The translations under genes and the position numbers were made by a program. A stretch of 64,000 nucleotides of DNA. Source: Haematococcus lacustris. Lineage: Eukaryota > Chlorophyta > Chlorophyceae > Chlamydomonadales > Haematococcaceae. Positions 23,187-34,195 of the stretch are shown piece by piece. The notes below the pieces were generated by a model. The model was given only the letters and a program-made list of their open reading frames with translations. It was not told the DNA's origin and ran no database searches. Numbering within the stretch: the first letter of the stretch is position 1; the number at the start of each line of letters is the position of its first letter. The DNA lies in the NCBI GenBank assembly GCA_030144725.1, contig JASKMD010000005.1, forward strand, positions 4,525,151 through 4,589,150, written 5' to 3'.

Positions 23187-26100
23187 CTACTGCGCTGGCT
23201 GCAGGTGGGCGCGAGGGGCTATAAATTCAAATCAGCGACGGCTGACAGCGGAGAGCGCGCCATCGTCAGCAGCATAGACTATGCCGACGACATAGCAATC
23301 CTCTGCAACACACTCCGAAACCTCCGTTGTCAAGCGGACAAACTCTCGGCCTTCTCGGACTGGGGACACCTCGTCATCTCACACAGTAAAACCCTCGCAA
23401 CCGCGGCGCTACATCACTCGGTCGAAACTGGCATGTGCAGCAACGCGGCCGAAGCGGATAAGCGGGCCCGCCAACAACTCCAAACTGTAAGCTTACAAGG
23501 GAAATCCGTCACATACCACCGCCCGACCTCACCCTTCACCTACCTGGGGGTGCTCATCACCATGACGCTGGACTGGAAACCACAACACACCGCTATGATT
23601 ACCCAGCTACGCCAAAAACTAGAGAGACTCAGACGCTCCTTTGCTAGCGCTAGACAGGCCATACACATCATCCGCACGGCCATCATACCCAGTCTAGCCT
23701 ACAGCTTCTGCGCCGTGCCCTGCACCCCAGGGGACCTTGAGCTGTATGACAGGTCCATCAATCAATGCGTTAAGCTTAAACTCAGACTCCCCCTGGGAAC
23801 GCCCAACGCCATAGTCAGAGAAGACGCCGGAAAACTAGGCATGGGCATCAGCTCCACAGCCCAAGAATATCACGCTCGCAACACAACAGCTCTCACACAC
23901 AGCCTCCAGTCCACAGATGTGACGCACGCCCACATATCAAGGAGCATGTTACACAAGCAAATCACATGGCTCAATACCCAGGCCAACACTCAAGGACACC
24001 GCATGCTCACCCTCTTTCACCATACCCTCAGGGCACGGCAACTAGTTTATACCTCACTAGCCGGGCTGTCAGCCACGGAAGGGGGACTACCCCTCTACCC
24101 CGAGGAATGCCACACACTCGGCCGCCTCATCACGCAAGCCAACAGTTCTCATGCACACGATGTCGTTAGTGCCAGCATCACCTGCCTCAAAAGCCTAGGC
24201 ATCACCCGCGCATCTGAGCTCAGCTGCGAGGGCAACACACACATCATCACGGGTAGCATGCTCACGTCGAAGTACGGAAAGAAGGTCAAGCAGAAACACA
24301 TCATTGCCCTCAACAAACTTGCGGCCATGGCGGCCCAGCCCACATGCCCTGACGCGACCGCAACGCGCACCATCCGGGACAGCCGCAACACATCACTCAC
24401 CCTACCGCCCGACCAACGCAAAATCACACCATGGGCCGCGGGCCTCACGGAACTGGCGCCCACACCTGCCGTGCCGGACACTAGAACCCGCTATATGGAT
24501 ATGAAAGCGTATGCGGTCATGCACGCAACGCGACCAGACACGACGGAGCGGGCAGCAGCGGCGCCCGCAGCCCACGAGGCCATTAGGTCAAGCTCACGGC
24601 TGCTGCAAAGAGAGCAACGAGCAACACCCCCGAACCCAACGGAGCCTACCCGGCCCAAGGCGGGCACTAAACGGCACAAGGACGGCAGACATGTCCACAC
24701 AATCCCGGCCGACATCGTGCGCATACCAGGCCTTGACCTCCCGGGGCTCTCAAGCTGGAAGGTGGATAAAGCCTGCCGGTGCAAACTCACGGACTTAGGG
24801 CGCACACTTGGGGCCATGTTCGACCACCAAGAGGTCATCACCAACATAGACGGGTGGCAATGGGACGGCATCAATAAGGAAAGCTACTACAAGGTGCACT
24901 GGAAACCTACAGTCATAGAAAGGTGGGCATTACACCTATGTGCAAAAGAAGGCTATACACCCACACACATAGAGACCATCAGTAGGGAAGAGGCTAAGGA
25001 CGTAAGTACATGTGAGCTATGCTGGCTGCCAAGAGGGAACAGCCCAATGTGCCACAACTGCAAGAGAGCCTACCACCCAGCCTGCCTCGAGAAAGCCCTT
25101 CTATCAGGACACAAGGAAGCAAGCTACTGGCTGTGCCCCATATGCAAGTTTGGCAGCAACGACTTCAAGTCGACCATGCGTCAGTCAGCGCACTCGGACC
25201 TCATACGAGCACACTGGCGCCCCACCCTGGAACCGGCACCGCTCATCACGGCACACCTTGACTACACGGCTAAGCGCAACGTCTATGACGAGGAAAATAT
25301 GCAGATACAAGAGGCCAGGCATGCGAGGCCTGACGCGAACCTGCCGAACCACACCCGGCAGGGATTACCGGATCCGCACACCTGGCTACCCCGGTGCACC
25401 AACCTGCACTCGAAGGCCACCTTCCACACGTACCCAATCAACCCGCAGACGGACATCGTCGGGACGGGCAATTGCGAAACCTTTCTCCAACTGCACCCGC
25501 ACATGACCACCCCCGCGACGAGCCTTAGCACGGGGGACCCCATCATGCCAAAGCACGACCTAGTGCAACACGTAACGGTTCACGACGAGTCGGGCCGCAC
25601 AGCAGGCCTCCTGACAAAACAACAACACCAACACCTACACGCTTGGTTGCAACACACACCACACGCACGCAACCTGGCCACAGAACTGGTGGCCCTCCTA
25701 AGGAGACATGACACACAGAGCAACCACCACCCCATGAGAGCGGCACAAGACAAAGCCCTCACCACCCTACACAACACACGCAACTTTCCAAGTACCGTCC
25801 AGAGGTGGGCTGACCCACTCACAGTTAGACCAGAAACCACCACCTACTGGAGCCCTGACATCAATGACACGGCCTTTGGGGCACACCACAACTGCCTACT
25901 GGTACGCCACACTGGGCTATCCACATGGAACGTACCGGCAGACGATGCGGTAGCACTCAAATGCGTCAACCATGCTATACACTCAGCTACCCAGGAGGAG
26001 GCCATGGCCACCATCATGCTGATCCCTGGAAAAAAGGGCATCTCCTACCCCAAACACATTGACACCCTAAGACGCTACCCAGAATACTGTCAGCACCTGG

Positions 26101-27845
26101 CTAGCATACCCCCCACCAAGACCAACTGCTCCAAACCAGGCAAGCACGCCAACCTCCACGTCTATGTCATCTGGAATGCAGCGGGACAACAACTCGTCAC
26201 CAAAGGCAACCCCCAAGGATGGCTGGCTAGCACTGCCACTGCCCTCCACCCCCAACGAGACACACACCCCCTCCGCAACAGACCAACGAATCAAAGCCAG
26301 CCGGCCACACCCCCTAGCGGCCACAAACAACACATGCGCCTGCCGCTGGACAAGGACCTCCCCACCTCGGGGCACCAACGCAGCCACCAACAGCTCACGC
26401 AACATTCCACGACGCAGCCACGGATGGCCATCACCGAATGGGCCACGATCGCGTACACGGACGGCAGCTGCATTAAGACCTCGGGGGCAGCCCCAGCGAG
26501 CATCGGGGCGGGGGTCTATATCCCGGAGACCAACGTTCTCATCACCGTCGCCTTGGACGACTCAGAATGCAACACCATCAACAAGGCAGAACTCACGGCG
26601 ATACACGCGGCAATCACAGCGGGGGTCAAACGCATCGCCACCGACAGCCTATGCTCTATCTACCAGATTCGCCGAGCCCTCGCCAACCCGATGTCGCTCA
26701 TCACACACAGACACAACGACATTCTGACCGCTATCGCCACCCTCATCATCGACAGCCCCGACACGATCCACTTCTACAAAGTCCGGGCCCACTCGGGAAT
26801 TATCGGCAACGAAGGCGCCGACGCCCTCGCCAAGCACGCGGCGTTACACCCAGAGCTCGCCAACACCCCGGCCTACCGCCCGACCACACGGAAAGAGACT
26901 AACACCTGGCTCAACAACGAAGCCGACGGCGAAACCCCCGCCCCACTGCCGGATTGCCGCCAAAGCGTGCGAGCACACATGCACCGCAAGCACAACCTCG
27001 GTCTCGCCAATCAAGACAGTATCTACTACAAGATGTCCCAGGAGACCACCAAAGCCGCGGCGAAAGGGGCTGGCGAAAGGGTGATGACCGACACGAACAT
27101 CTCCATACCCGCGCAACGAACTGCCCTTCTCTACCGTACCGGCGGACTCTATAACCAAAAGCTAGCCATGCGGTGGAAACGGGCGACCGACGACCGGTGC
27201 CCTCTCTGCGGGGAAGCCGACAGTGCCACTCACCTCCTCTCGGGCTGCAGCGAGACACTACCGATGGTGCAAGAAAGGCATAACGGGGCCGGCCGCCTCA
27301 TCGCTAAAGCCATAAGCAAGGGTACCCTAGGCGGGTACATCAGCTTCGCGGACACCGGCAGCTGGGAGAAGGGCGCACGAGAAGACCTCGACCTCCCTAA
27401 CGACACACTACACACAGCACTACGAGCAATCGGACTGAAGACAGCAGCAACCAAAAACACCACCAGACCAGACATTCTCATGGTGATGCCAACAACGAAG
27501 ACGAGCAAACATGGCAAAGCCACTAAACGGGTCATTATTATAGAAATCAAATACTGCTCGGACTCAAGGTGGACGGACCAATTAGACAAGGCACTCAACC
27601 AACACACCAATCTAGCTCAAACCATACGCAGGGAAGGCCACTTGGTGGAGACTAGACCCATCCTCCTTGGCATAGGTGGCATAACGTATGAAGCACACAC
27701 ACGGCAACACCTCTTGGCCCTGGGGGTCTCACAAGATAACACTACTAAACTATTACACAAGTTAACAAGACACGCGGTGGAGACAGCCCACTCCATTGCA
27801 AAGACGAGCTACAGACTCAGGGCTACCAAGAGGGAGGGAGGGTAG
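23187..27845 (+). CDS. LINE ORF: RT (C-terminal part), PHD-like finger, RNase H, CCHC, restriction-like endonuclease
   Basis: Open from the truncated 5' end for about 1,550 residues. Residues are counted from 23205. The catalytic YADD of RT is near 26-29. A PHD-like zinc finger (CELC...CHNCKRAYHPAC...CPIC) is near 601-650. RNase H spans about 1083-1215 with TDGSC, KAELTA, TDSLCS and GADALAK supplying D-E-D-D. A CCHC finger (CPLCGEADSATHLLSGC) is near 1332-1348. A PD...E-x-K motif (TTRPDILMV, then VIIIEIKYC) near 1420-1450 fits the restriction-like endonuclease of R2/Dualen-type LINEs. RNase H together with this endonuclease is the layout known from Dualen/RandI elements of Chlamydomonas. Their N-terminal APE endonuclease would lie in the missing 5' part. 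No internal stop, so the insertion looks recent. Confidence 0.85.
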   Translation, partial: LLRWLQVGARGYKFKSATADSGERAIVSSIDYADDIAILCNTLRNLRCQADKLSAFSDWGHLVISHSKTLATAALHHSVETGMCSNAAEADKRARQQLQTVSLQGKSVTYHRPTSPFTYLGVLITMTLDWKPQHTAMITQLRQKLERLRRSFASARQAIHIIRTAIIPSLAYSFCAVPCTPGDLELYDRSINQCVKLKLRLPLGTPNAIVREDAGKLGMGISSTAQEYHARNTTALTHSLQSTDVTHAHISRSMLHKQITWLNTQANTQGHRMLTLFHHTLRARQLVYTSLAGLSATEGGLPLYPEECHTLGRLITQANSSHAHDVVSASITCLKSLGITRASELSCEGNTHIITGSMLTSKYGKKVKQKHIIALNKLAAMAAQPTCPDATATRTIRDSRNTSLTLPPDQRKITPWAAGLTELAPTPAVPDTRTRYMDMKAYAVMHATRPDTTERAAAAPAAHEAIRSSSRLLQREQRATPPNPTEPTRPKAGTKRHKDGRHVHTIPADIVRIPGLDLPGLSSWKVDKACRCKLTDLGRTLGAMFDHQEVITNIDGWQWDGINKESYYKVHWKPTVIERWALHLCAKEGYTPTHIETISREEAKDVSTCELCWLPRGNSPMCHNCKRAYHPACLEKALLSGHKEASYWLCPICKFGSNDFKSTMRQSAHSDLIRAHWRPTLEPAPLITAHLDYTAKRNVYDEENMQIQEARHARPDANLPNHTRQGLPDPHTWLPRCTNLHSKATFHTYPINPQTDIVGTGNCETFLQLHPHMTTPATSLSTGDPIMPKHDLVQHVTVHDESGRTAGLLTKQQHQHLHAWLQHTPHARNLATELVALLRRHDTQSNHHPMRAAQDKALTTLHNTRNFPSTVQRWADPLTVRPETTTYWSPDINDTAFGAHHNCLLVRHTGLSTWNVPADDAVALKCVNHAIHSATQEEAMATIMLIPGKKGISYPKHIDTLRRYPEYCQHLASIPPTKTNCSKPGKHANLHVYVIWNAAGQQLVTKGNPQGWLASTATALHPQRDTHPLRNRPTNQSQPATPPSGHKQHMRLPLDKDLPTSGHQRSHQQLTQHSTTQPRMAITEWATIAYTDGSCIKTSGAAPASIGAGVYIPETNVLITVALDDSECNTINKAELTAIHAAITAGVKRIATDSLCSIYQIRRALANPMSLITHRHNDILTAIATLIIDSPDTIHFYKVRAHSGIIGNEGADALAKHAALHPELANTPAYRPTTRKETNTWLNNEADGETPAPLPDCRQSVRAHMHRKHNLGLANQDSIYYKMSQETTKAAAKGAGERVMTDTNISIPAQRTALLYRTGGLYNQKLAMRWKRATDDRCPLCGEADSATHLLSGCSETLPMVQERHNGAGRLIAKAISKGTLGGYISFADTGSWEKGAREDLDLPNDTLHTALRAIGLKTAATKNTTRPDILMVMPTTKTSKHGKATKRVIIIEIKYCSDSRWTDQLDKALNQHTNLAQTIRREGHLVETRPILLGIGGITYEAHTRQHLLALGVSQDNTTKLLHKLTRHAVETAHSIAKTSYRLRATKREGG

Positions 27846-27966
27846 GGGGGTCGCCTCGTTCTTGACTTGACTGGTGGGAGCAGGCCGCGCCCCAGGCGGT
27901 AGCTCCTCCCTTAATGCACGCCGGTGAATACCGGAGTAGTCTTCTTCTTCTTCTTCTTTCTTTCTT
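27846..27966 (+). repeat. LINE 3' UTR, hairpin and (TTC)n tail
   Basis: The hairpin (GCCGG/CCGG) precedes AGTAGTC and TTC repeats. The same layout recurs at 13760-13860 and in complement at 14336-14450, marking three related LINE lineages. Confidence 0.7.
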
Positions 27967-28651
27967 CTCCTTGACTTCACGATGCAAGTCTTCAAGCTGT
28001 GTGGTGCGGTAGAACGTTTCCTTGTGCAAGTCCACACCCAGCATGTCAAAAATTGCTTGTAGATGCTCATTGTCAACCGCGCGGAAGGGAGTCCGCGAAG
28101 TAGTTAGAAACAGCCCGAACCTACGACGTACTGCACGTTGCAGAGCCTCTGGCACTCACTTGGCAGTAGTTGTTCTCTTCAGGGCCATAGTTGTTCTCTT
28201 CAACCCGCCGCTTGTTAGAAGCGCCTCCGCTTTGGGATTTGCAGACATGTTGCCTGCTTGTTTGGCTCATGTTCGAGACATCACGTCCATCGCCGTCTTC
28301 CCGCGGGCAAGCCTTGCAATGGGCGTATACCAATCCATCCGAACCGTACTGGAACTCCCAAGTGTCCTTGAACTTGCTCGCCTCCGCTTTTTTCATCACC
28401 ACAGACGGCGGGAGCTGTTTCTTATTGTACCATTGTAACAACATCGCAACTTGACCGCTTGCTAGCCGCGGCCGAAAATGTGACGCGCTTGTGGATGCGA
28501 CCAGTGCGCTGGGGCCGCACGGATACGATCAAACAGCTTAATGTGGAATCAAGGTCGACTAATAGACGACCTAATAACTAATACGACCGGGACTAATCTA
28601 ATGAGATTAGTTTTCTCATTAGTCGAGCCAGAACCGCTCCTTACATACATG

Positions 28652-29593
28652 CCAGCGTGGCATCATCTCTAAGCTAAGCTTCCGCGCTTAGTCGCATTGG
28701 TGAGGTGCTATAGCGCAAGTCGCGGAAGCGATCGTTTGACTCGCGGCTTGCAACTTGCAACGTGCAAGCCATACTTGCAAGTTTCGGAAAGCTGCAGAGT
28801 ACGCATAGCTAGCTGTCGGAGAGGTCTATATGGCTAGAGTGCAACTAAGGTCGGTAGAATAATGGCTCCGTCCACCCCCGAGTTATGGAGAATTATTTGA
28901 TCCTGTATTTTGCATACACCTCAGATATGATAGCATATACTAGCAATTGTCTGAGAATCAGACCCTCCCAACTCTGATAAAGTAATTGACACAACTTTGT
29001 CATGGATGTCCCGGTGCCGGAACGTGTGCGATGGGCGTAGCACCGTGCGGCATGCGATGACCGCGTAATCTTCTACACGCCCGATATGCTAGGAACCCTG
29101 TAAGCCAAAAAAGTGCGGTCACCGACCAGCCGGCCGCCCTCACAACATCGCGCAGCGCAAGTGAGCTGTGGTAATCCTTCGCAATGGCGTGGTAGACTCT
29201 TTACGCTGTGAAGGCAAGTACAGCCGGCGATCATTACTTTGTTAGCTACATCACGGCAATGTCAAGAAGCTCGAGGGTCAAGGAGATGTGCATGGTGATA
29301 TCTGCTCACAAAATATAGGCCAGGTTTACGCCTAGGTTGGGCATCATGTGCACAGTCATTGAAGCTCGGAACACCCATTCCTTGTAGCTTAGTGAGCCCT
29401 ATATATCCTGATGTGCTACGATCATTAGTCCGCTACGTGAGCGAGGAATTAACTCAGTGTACGGGATACCCCCCCTATCCAAGACAGTTGGGAGGGACTG
29501 ACTGAGAATATTGCCTGAGCTGAGAGAATATTGTTGCGCTGGGTATGTATGGGCATGTCATGCACTGCATGATGCACACGGACATTACCTGCC
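28652..29593. other. No gene seen
   Basis: Inverted copy of 14950-15891. Confidence 0.55.
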
Positions 29594-30200
29594 ATGAATG
29601 AGGCGATCAAAATGACATGGAACCTCCACAACGTCACACTCAGCGACACACTAGCAGCCCTAGGCCTGCCAACACCACACAACAAGACCACCCGCCCGAA
29701 CATCATGGTTAGCACCACAACAAAAGGGAACCGGGGAAAGGATGAGCCTAAGAAACAAGTCACCATCCTGGAGACTAAATAATGTGATGGGAACTCCAGA
29801 TGGGTCGAACAACATAACAGAGTTTGCACACACCACACAGCCCTTGTCGAGGACACTTGTGCAGCTGGCAATAGCATCACAAGCAGACCATTGTATTGAG
29901 AACAGGCCGCATCACATACAGAATCCATACAAAGTAACACATGAGCGACGTGGGTGATACACACATCAACACTACACTACCAACTATTAACTACTAACAC
30001 ATTGATAAGCTCAAATTGCATTGCTAAACAGCTTATAGGCTCAGAGCAGGGGAGGAGGATTGGGGTAAGATGTGTTTGCTCAATTATACCTAGCGAAGGA
30101 AGTGGGAGCAGGTCGCTCCACAGGAAGAAGATCTTACTTAATGCATGTCGGTTTCCACGTTGCAGTCGTCTTCTTTTTCTTCTTCTGCTTCTTACCTTCG
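29594..30200 (+). pseudogene. LINE remnant: endonuclease end plus 3' tail (right arm)
   Basis: Inverted duplicate of 14336-14949, with the same PN in place of PD and the stop after ETK. Confidence 0.6.
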
Positions 30201-30709
30201 CTCAATAATGCATAGTACGAAGTATGACGTCACACCAATAAACTTTGTTCCGTTAATTTCTGCGAGTAAGTATAAGGAGAAACAAAGTTGCAATGGCAGC
30301 AGTTGCCACCTCTTAGCCAACCCATTCATTTGTGTATGTGCACGTGCATGCATGCATGCATGCATGTAGCTGCTTAGTGGAAGAGCCCCAAACATGGCGG
30401 TAACCTGATGAAGCCATTTGGCAATGTCATACACATGCTATAGGTTGACATGCCCTACCTCAACCATGTGTAAGCAGACTTGAATAACACTATATGCATG
30501 CATTCATACATGCATGACCACATCTGCATGCGCGGCCACGACACTTGCATGCATGCACGCATGGCATCCTCACTGTAGCTGTTGCCAACCTGGATGGCAC
30601 TCATGACCCATGCCAGAACGTGGGAGAAAACAGGGTATCCATTGGTCCGAGGATTGGTCGCCGCTGTCAAGAGTCGGGTGGAGATGCACAATGCTCCAAC
30701 CCACAAGAA

Positions 30710-30810
30710 GTAGAAGAAGACTACTCCAGCAGAGCCGGTGTGCATCTAGGAAGAAGCTTTTGCCTGGGGGGCGTCCTGCACCCACCACCCTCCAACCCAC
30801 ATCGTAGCTT
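30710..30810 (-). mobile_element. LINE 3' tail fragment (right arm)
   Basis: Inverted duplicate of the tail at 13760-13860. Confidence 0.55.
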
Positions 30811-31194
30811 ACACCGTGGACCCCGCCCAATTGAAGGCATGGAGGGAGGGTGCCCATGCGCGACCACTTTTCACGGAAGTCACAACAAAGCAGCTGGGGG
30901 ACACCATCAACACACCATGGCACGCCTTGGCAAAGTCCATGATGCAGCAGTGAGGAAGGAGCTGACAGTTCTGAAGCTAGGCGAGTGCTTTGATGACATG
31001 GTGAGAGATTCAAGAAGCATCTAGGAGCAGACTCGCACAAAAGAGGGGTGCAAAACTGTGGCAACGGACACAACTGTGCGCTGCAGCTCTAGAGACTTCA
31101 CTGCTCGAGATGACTCCACTAAGTATGGTAAAACAGCTACACTCATGTCACCCATGCATAAATTGACTAATGCAGTGGAGCACGAGTAGTCAAC

Positions 31195-32883
31195 GTGGGG
31201 TCTGACCTGCAGCGCATGATGGCACAACTGGGCATCAAGAATGATGCGAGGATGGCCTACATTCCTGCAAACATCCCAAACTCTGTTTTGTTCAAGCCCT
31301 GTCAACTTGTGGATGAAGGCATTACAGTTTTCAACAACACCTTTCAATACTCGGCCGCCCGGTTGAACACCCTACCTATTCATAATGCACAAACACTCCT
31401 ACAAATTAATCCCTGCGTCCGTCCCTGCGTGTTGACCGACCTTGTCCGATCGGGCTGAAATTTTGATAGATGGTAGTTTGCAGAAAATAAAACATATTTT
31501 TTCAGAATTTTTTTTTTGAAAAAGTCAAAGGCGGCTGCGCTGTGGCCCTGGGGCTTAGGTGCAGGGATAAGTGCAGGGATAGGTTGTGGGCCACAGCGCA
31601 ACAGCTTTTGGATTTTTCCAAATATTTTGCTTGAAAAATATGTTTTACTTTCTGAAAACTGCCATCTATCAAGTTTTCAGCCCGATCGGACAAGGTCGGT
31701 AGAACGCAGGGACAAACGCAGGGACTAAATTGTAGGAGTGAAGGTCTTGGGCTTCTCGTGTGTGGCTTGAGCTGTATAGCACATTTGAGAGGGAGGCAGC
31801 TGGTCCTTATGATTACGCATGTATCTGCATGCAGTCATCATGGCCGTGTAATCATTGCAATATATTGCAAAGTAAATCACTCCATAAATCCCCGGGGAAA
31901 CCCAAGTTGCTTGATAAGGCCACCACTTGTCTCAAAGCACATCGCGTGATGGCTCCAAAGAAGGGTGCCGCCAAGCAAAAGCAGGGCACAGCAAAGAAAC
32001 TGAAAGGTGCGTGTCGCTAGCCGACTGTGAGCTACGTGACATACGCGCCGTGTAATAACACATCGCTCCTGATAGATCCATCACAACGTCGCTCTCGCCT
32101 CACTGAATCAAACAACGAGATGATCGGAGGGAAGGGTGATAACGAAGCGGCGCCAAGTGCAGGTCCGCACCTTGTGTGTCCCCGCATTGTGTGTTGACAT
32201 CTTGTATCTTGGCCAATCCAAATGGCATGTCAAAGTGCTGATTGTGATTGCCTGCAGGTCATGGAAGTCCTGGGTGGCTCTGTGCTGCGCGGTTGCAAGA
32301 ATACGAAGCGCAGATTATTGGCCCACCTCCAGCACCGGGCTGAGGTTCACTCCCAGCTCCGCGTCATCGCTTCCTTGTTTGTGCTCAGAACCTTCAGACG
32401 AGCAGCCCCTAATGCACCCCCCCTCCCCCCCCCTCCCCCCACGTGCTCCTGCCCAGCCAGCCAAGATGGAGTGGGAATGAGGCTCTGAGCCAGGGTCACA
32501 GTGTGGCTCTGAGCCAGAGCCTGGCAGTGACTCTGACTGCTAGTGAGACTGTGACTCTGAGCTTGAGCCTGAGCCAGAGCCCAGACTGCGCAGCCTTGAC
32601 TGCAGCTCAAGGACATCAGCAAGTTCTTTGCAACCCTCAACTTCAAGTCCGCCTACAACCAGCTGCAGCGCCGCCTGGTGCGCAAAGGGCAGCTCCGCCA
32701 CCCCATGCAAGTCTTTGAGGACCCCAGCAACCAAGCGCTGCTGGTCAAGCTGCAGGAGCTGGGCAGCATCAATCTGTGGGGTGACAACAACAACACCGGA
32801 GCGCATTCCATGCAGCTGGCGGTCAGCATGCAACAGCATTTCGCAAACCCAGGTGCCCTGGCCTTGCCTTGCCCTTCCCTGCC
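31195..32883 (+). pseudogene. Unidentified coding-like exons (right arm copy), broken by a MITE
   Basis: Plus-strand duplicate of 12041-13348. The first exon begins at MGSDLQRMMAQ (31195) and is interrupted after NTLPIHNAQ by the MITE at 31394. It resumes after 31742 (VWLELYSTFERE, GPYDYACICMQ). Later pieces (VMEVLGGSVLRG from about 32260; LKDISKFFATL from about 32604) match the left copy. Product not recognised. Confidence 0.35.
31394..31740. mobile_element. MITE with CACTCCTACAAATTA termini (347 bp)
   Basis: The terminal inverted repeats begin CACTCCTACAAATTAATCCC. Most of the element is an imperfect palindrome with CCTTGTCCGATCGGGCTGAA near each end and a GC-rich centre. It is flanked by AA (31392-31393, 31741-31742). 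The left arm at 13150-13152 lacks the insert and has a single AA, so both the boundary and the 2-bp duplication are confirmed. Confidence 0.92.
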
Positions 32884-33237
32884 TCAGAGCCTGGGCCAAG
32901 CACTCCCCCGCCAGCCAAGCGTAGCAAGCGCACCAAGGCTGAGCCAGAGGCAGCTGAGCCCACTTAGGGCACAGGCAAGGGCAAGGGCAAGGCTGCCAAA
33001 GCCAAGCCGGCACCACAGCCAGGGAGGTGGCCGGACGGAGACTGCAATGCAGCGCTGCACACGCAGCGCATTGGGGACAGCAGGTAGCGCCCGCTGGAGC
33101 TGTGCTGGTGGCTAGAGCATACAGCTCTGCCAGCCAAGGGCAAGGAGTACCCTGGCCTGGGGTACAAGCGGTTGCGAGACCAACCACCCAAGGCCCAACA
33201 GCAGCATCAGCAGCAGTCGCCTGCTGTGGCACAGTAG
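32870..33237 (+). pseudogene. Fanzor-like C-terminal remnant (RuvC-III-like), right arm copy
   Basis: Duplicate of 11656-12018 with the same in-frame TAG before RPLELC, so the defect predates the duplication. Confidence 0.4.
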
Positions 33238-33287
33238 TGTATGCCCCCCATTGGCGCTGTCATCAGCTTACATTTAGGGCATGCAGG

Positions 33288-34076
33288 TCATGCCAACTCT
33301 AGACTGTAGCCCTCAGGGGTCAGGCAATAGTGTAGGTGGTAGGCACCCAAGCCATTTCCCTGTCCATTGGGTTTACACTGGTGGTCTGACTCGAATTGAG
33401 GAACTGAATGGGATTTGGGCTCAGTGAGCCTCCCAGCGAAGAGCAGAGTGAGCATGTTGCTGAAAGCTGTCTCCAGCTGCTTCCCGACGTGGTCCACCAT
33501 GTTGGTGTCTGAGGGGTGGCGAGGGGTTGTTGCGAGGCGGGCGCGGAGGTCGGGGTGCGCGGCCAGCACGGCAGCCACTGCCGCGTTGGGTCGAGTGTGC
33601 GCGCCATTTCCGGGCAAGCCCCGGACCAGCTGCAGGAACAGGTTCCTGCAGCTGAGGTCCGGGATGGCTGCCTGGGAGACTAGGATGGCTGTGTACACGG
33701 GCTGGTCGTGCAGGCCGAGCGGGTCGGCTACGTGAATGCCAAACAAGCCGTGCACGAGTAAGCCAAACAGCAGGCTGGCGAGCACCGCCCGCTCGCTGAT
33801 GGCCTCCACTCGTGGCTGCACCGCGTCGTCCAGAAAAGCATCCCGAAGCTTTTGCGGGAGGTGGTCGAAGAGGTGGGCTATCTTACACTTCCTGCCGTGG
33901 TATGTGTTGTCCCTATCGCGGGCAGCACGGGCCTCTCCGGAAACCTTTCTATTTCGCTCCGCTTCGGTGAGGTCCGGCTGTAGTGCCTCGTCGCGGTCCT
34001 CAATGTCACTGTCCGGGTCCTCCGGCACTAGTCTAGGCACGGTTCGTCTTTGTTTCTTAGCCATAGAAAACAGCAA
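33288..34076 (-). pseudogene. Fanzor-like protein, N-terminal part only (right arm copy)
   Basis: Duplicate of 10817-11605, 262 residues, with one visible amino-acid difference. No RuvC motif; the nuclease half is absent. Confidence 0.45.
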
Positions 34077-34195
34077 CGTGAAGCCTTTAACAACTGATAC
34101 TGACTGCTTTTAAAACTAGCACAACGTGTCTGGCGAGTTAATGTACGCCCCAGTGCGATTGAAACGTGCTGATTCAGTGACGAAATAGTCGACTA

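Larger units (their letters stand above)
23185..27966 (+). mobile_element. 5'-truncated Dualen-like LINE inserted in the hAT element
   Basis: Flanked by the 9-bp duplication CTCCTTGAC (23176-23184 and 27967-27975). Removing the insert plus one duplication joins hAT codons in frame (DLHREVKE to LTVKQLV). The 3' end carries GCAGGCCGCGCCCCAGGC, a small hairpin (GCCGG TGAATA CCGG) and a (TTC)n tail. The 5' end falls inside reverse transcriptase, the usual 5' truncation of target-primed insertion. Confidence 0.92.
22800..28444 (-). pseudogene. Broken hAT transposase (BED-like finger and DUF659-like part)
   Basis: On the minus strand 28444-28165 encodes a BED-like zinc finger region (KFKDTWEFQYG...HCKACPRE). 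A 4-bp duplication (GTGA/AGTG) near 28150 shifts frame into VPEALQRAVRRRFGLFLTTS, which continues to DLHREVKE at about 27976, where a LINE interrupts it. Beyond the LINE, KELTVKQLVRLLQ resumes (23184-23145), followed by a GTAAGC donor and, after an intron, DGFVICSDG-stop-RYKFAGKGAPLVNFILL and KPDGGVLFIKVVDVSGK, typical of DUF659 in hAT proteins. The stop is TGA where Trp is expected. The C-terminal dimerisation region is absent. Four independent defects make it non-functional. Confidence 0.75.
22653..28643 (-). mobile_element. hAT-type element with nested LINE
   Basis: Flanked by an 8-bp duplication CATACATG (22645-22652 and 28644-28651), the size expected for hAT. The ends are short imperfect inverted repeats (TAGGGTGCGGTT left; TAAGGAGCGGTT right as complement). 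Subterminal DNA is rich in TAATATTAG and CTCATTAG motifs. The empty site survives at 15892-15899. Near 22755-22780 is a B-box-like GGGTTCGATTCC. Confidence 0.9.
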
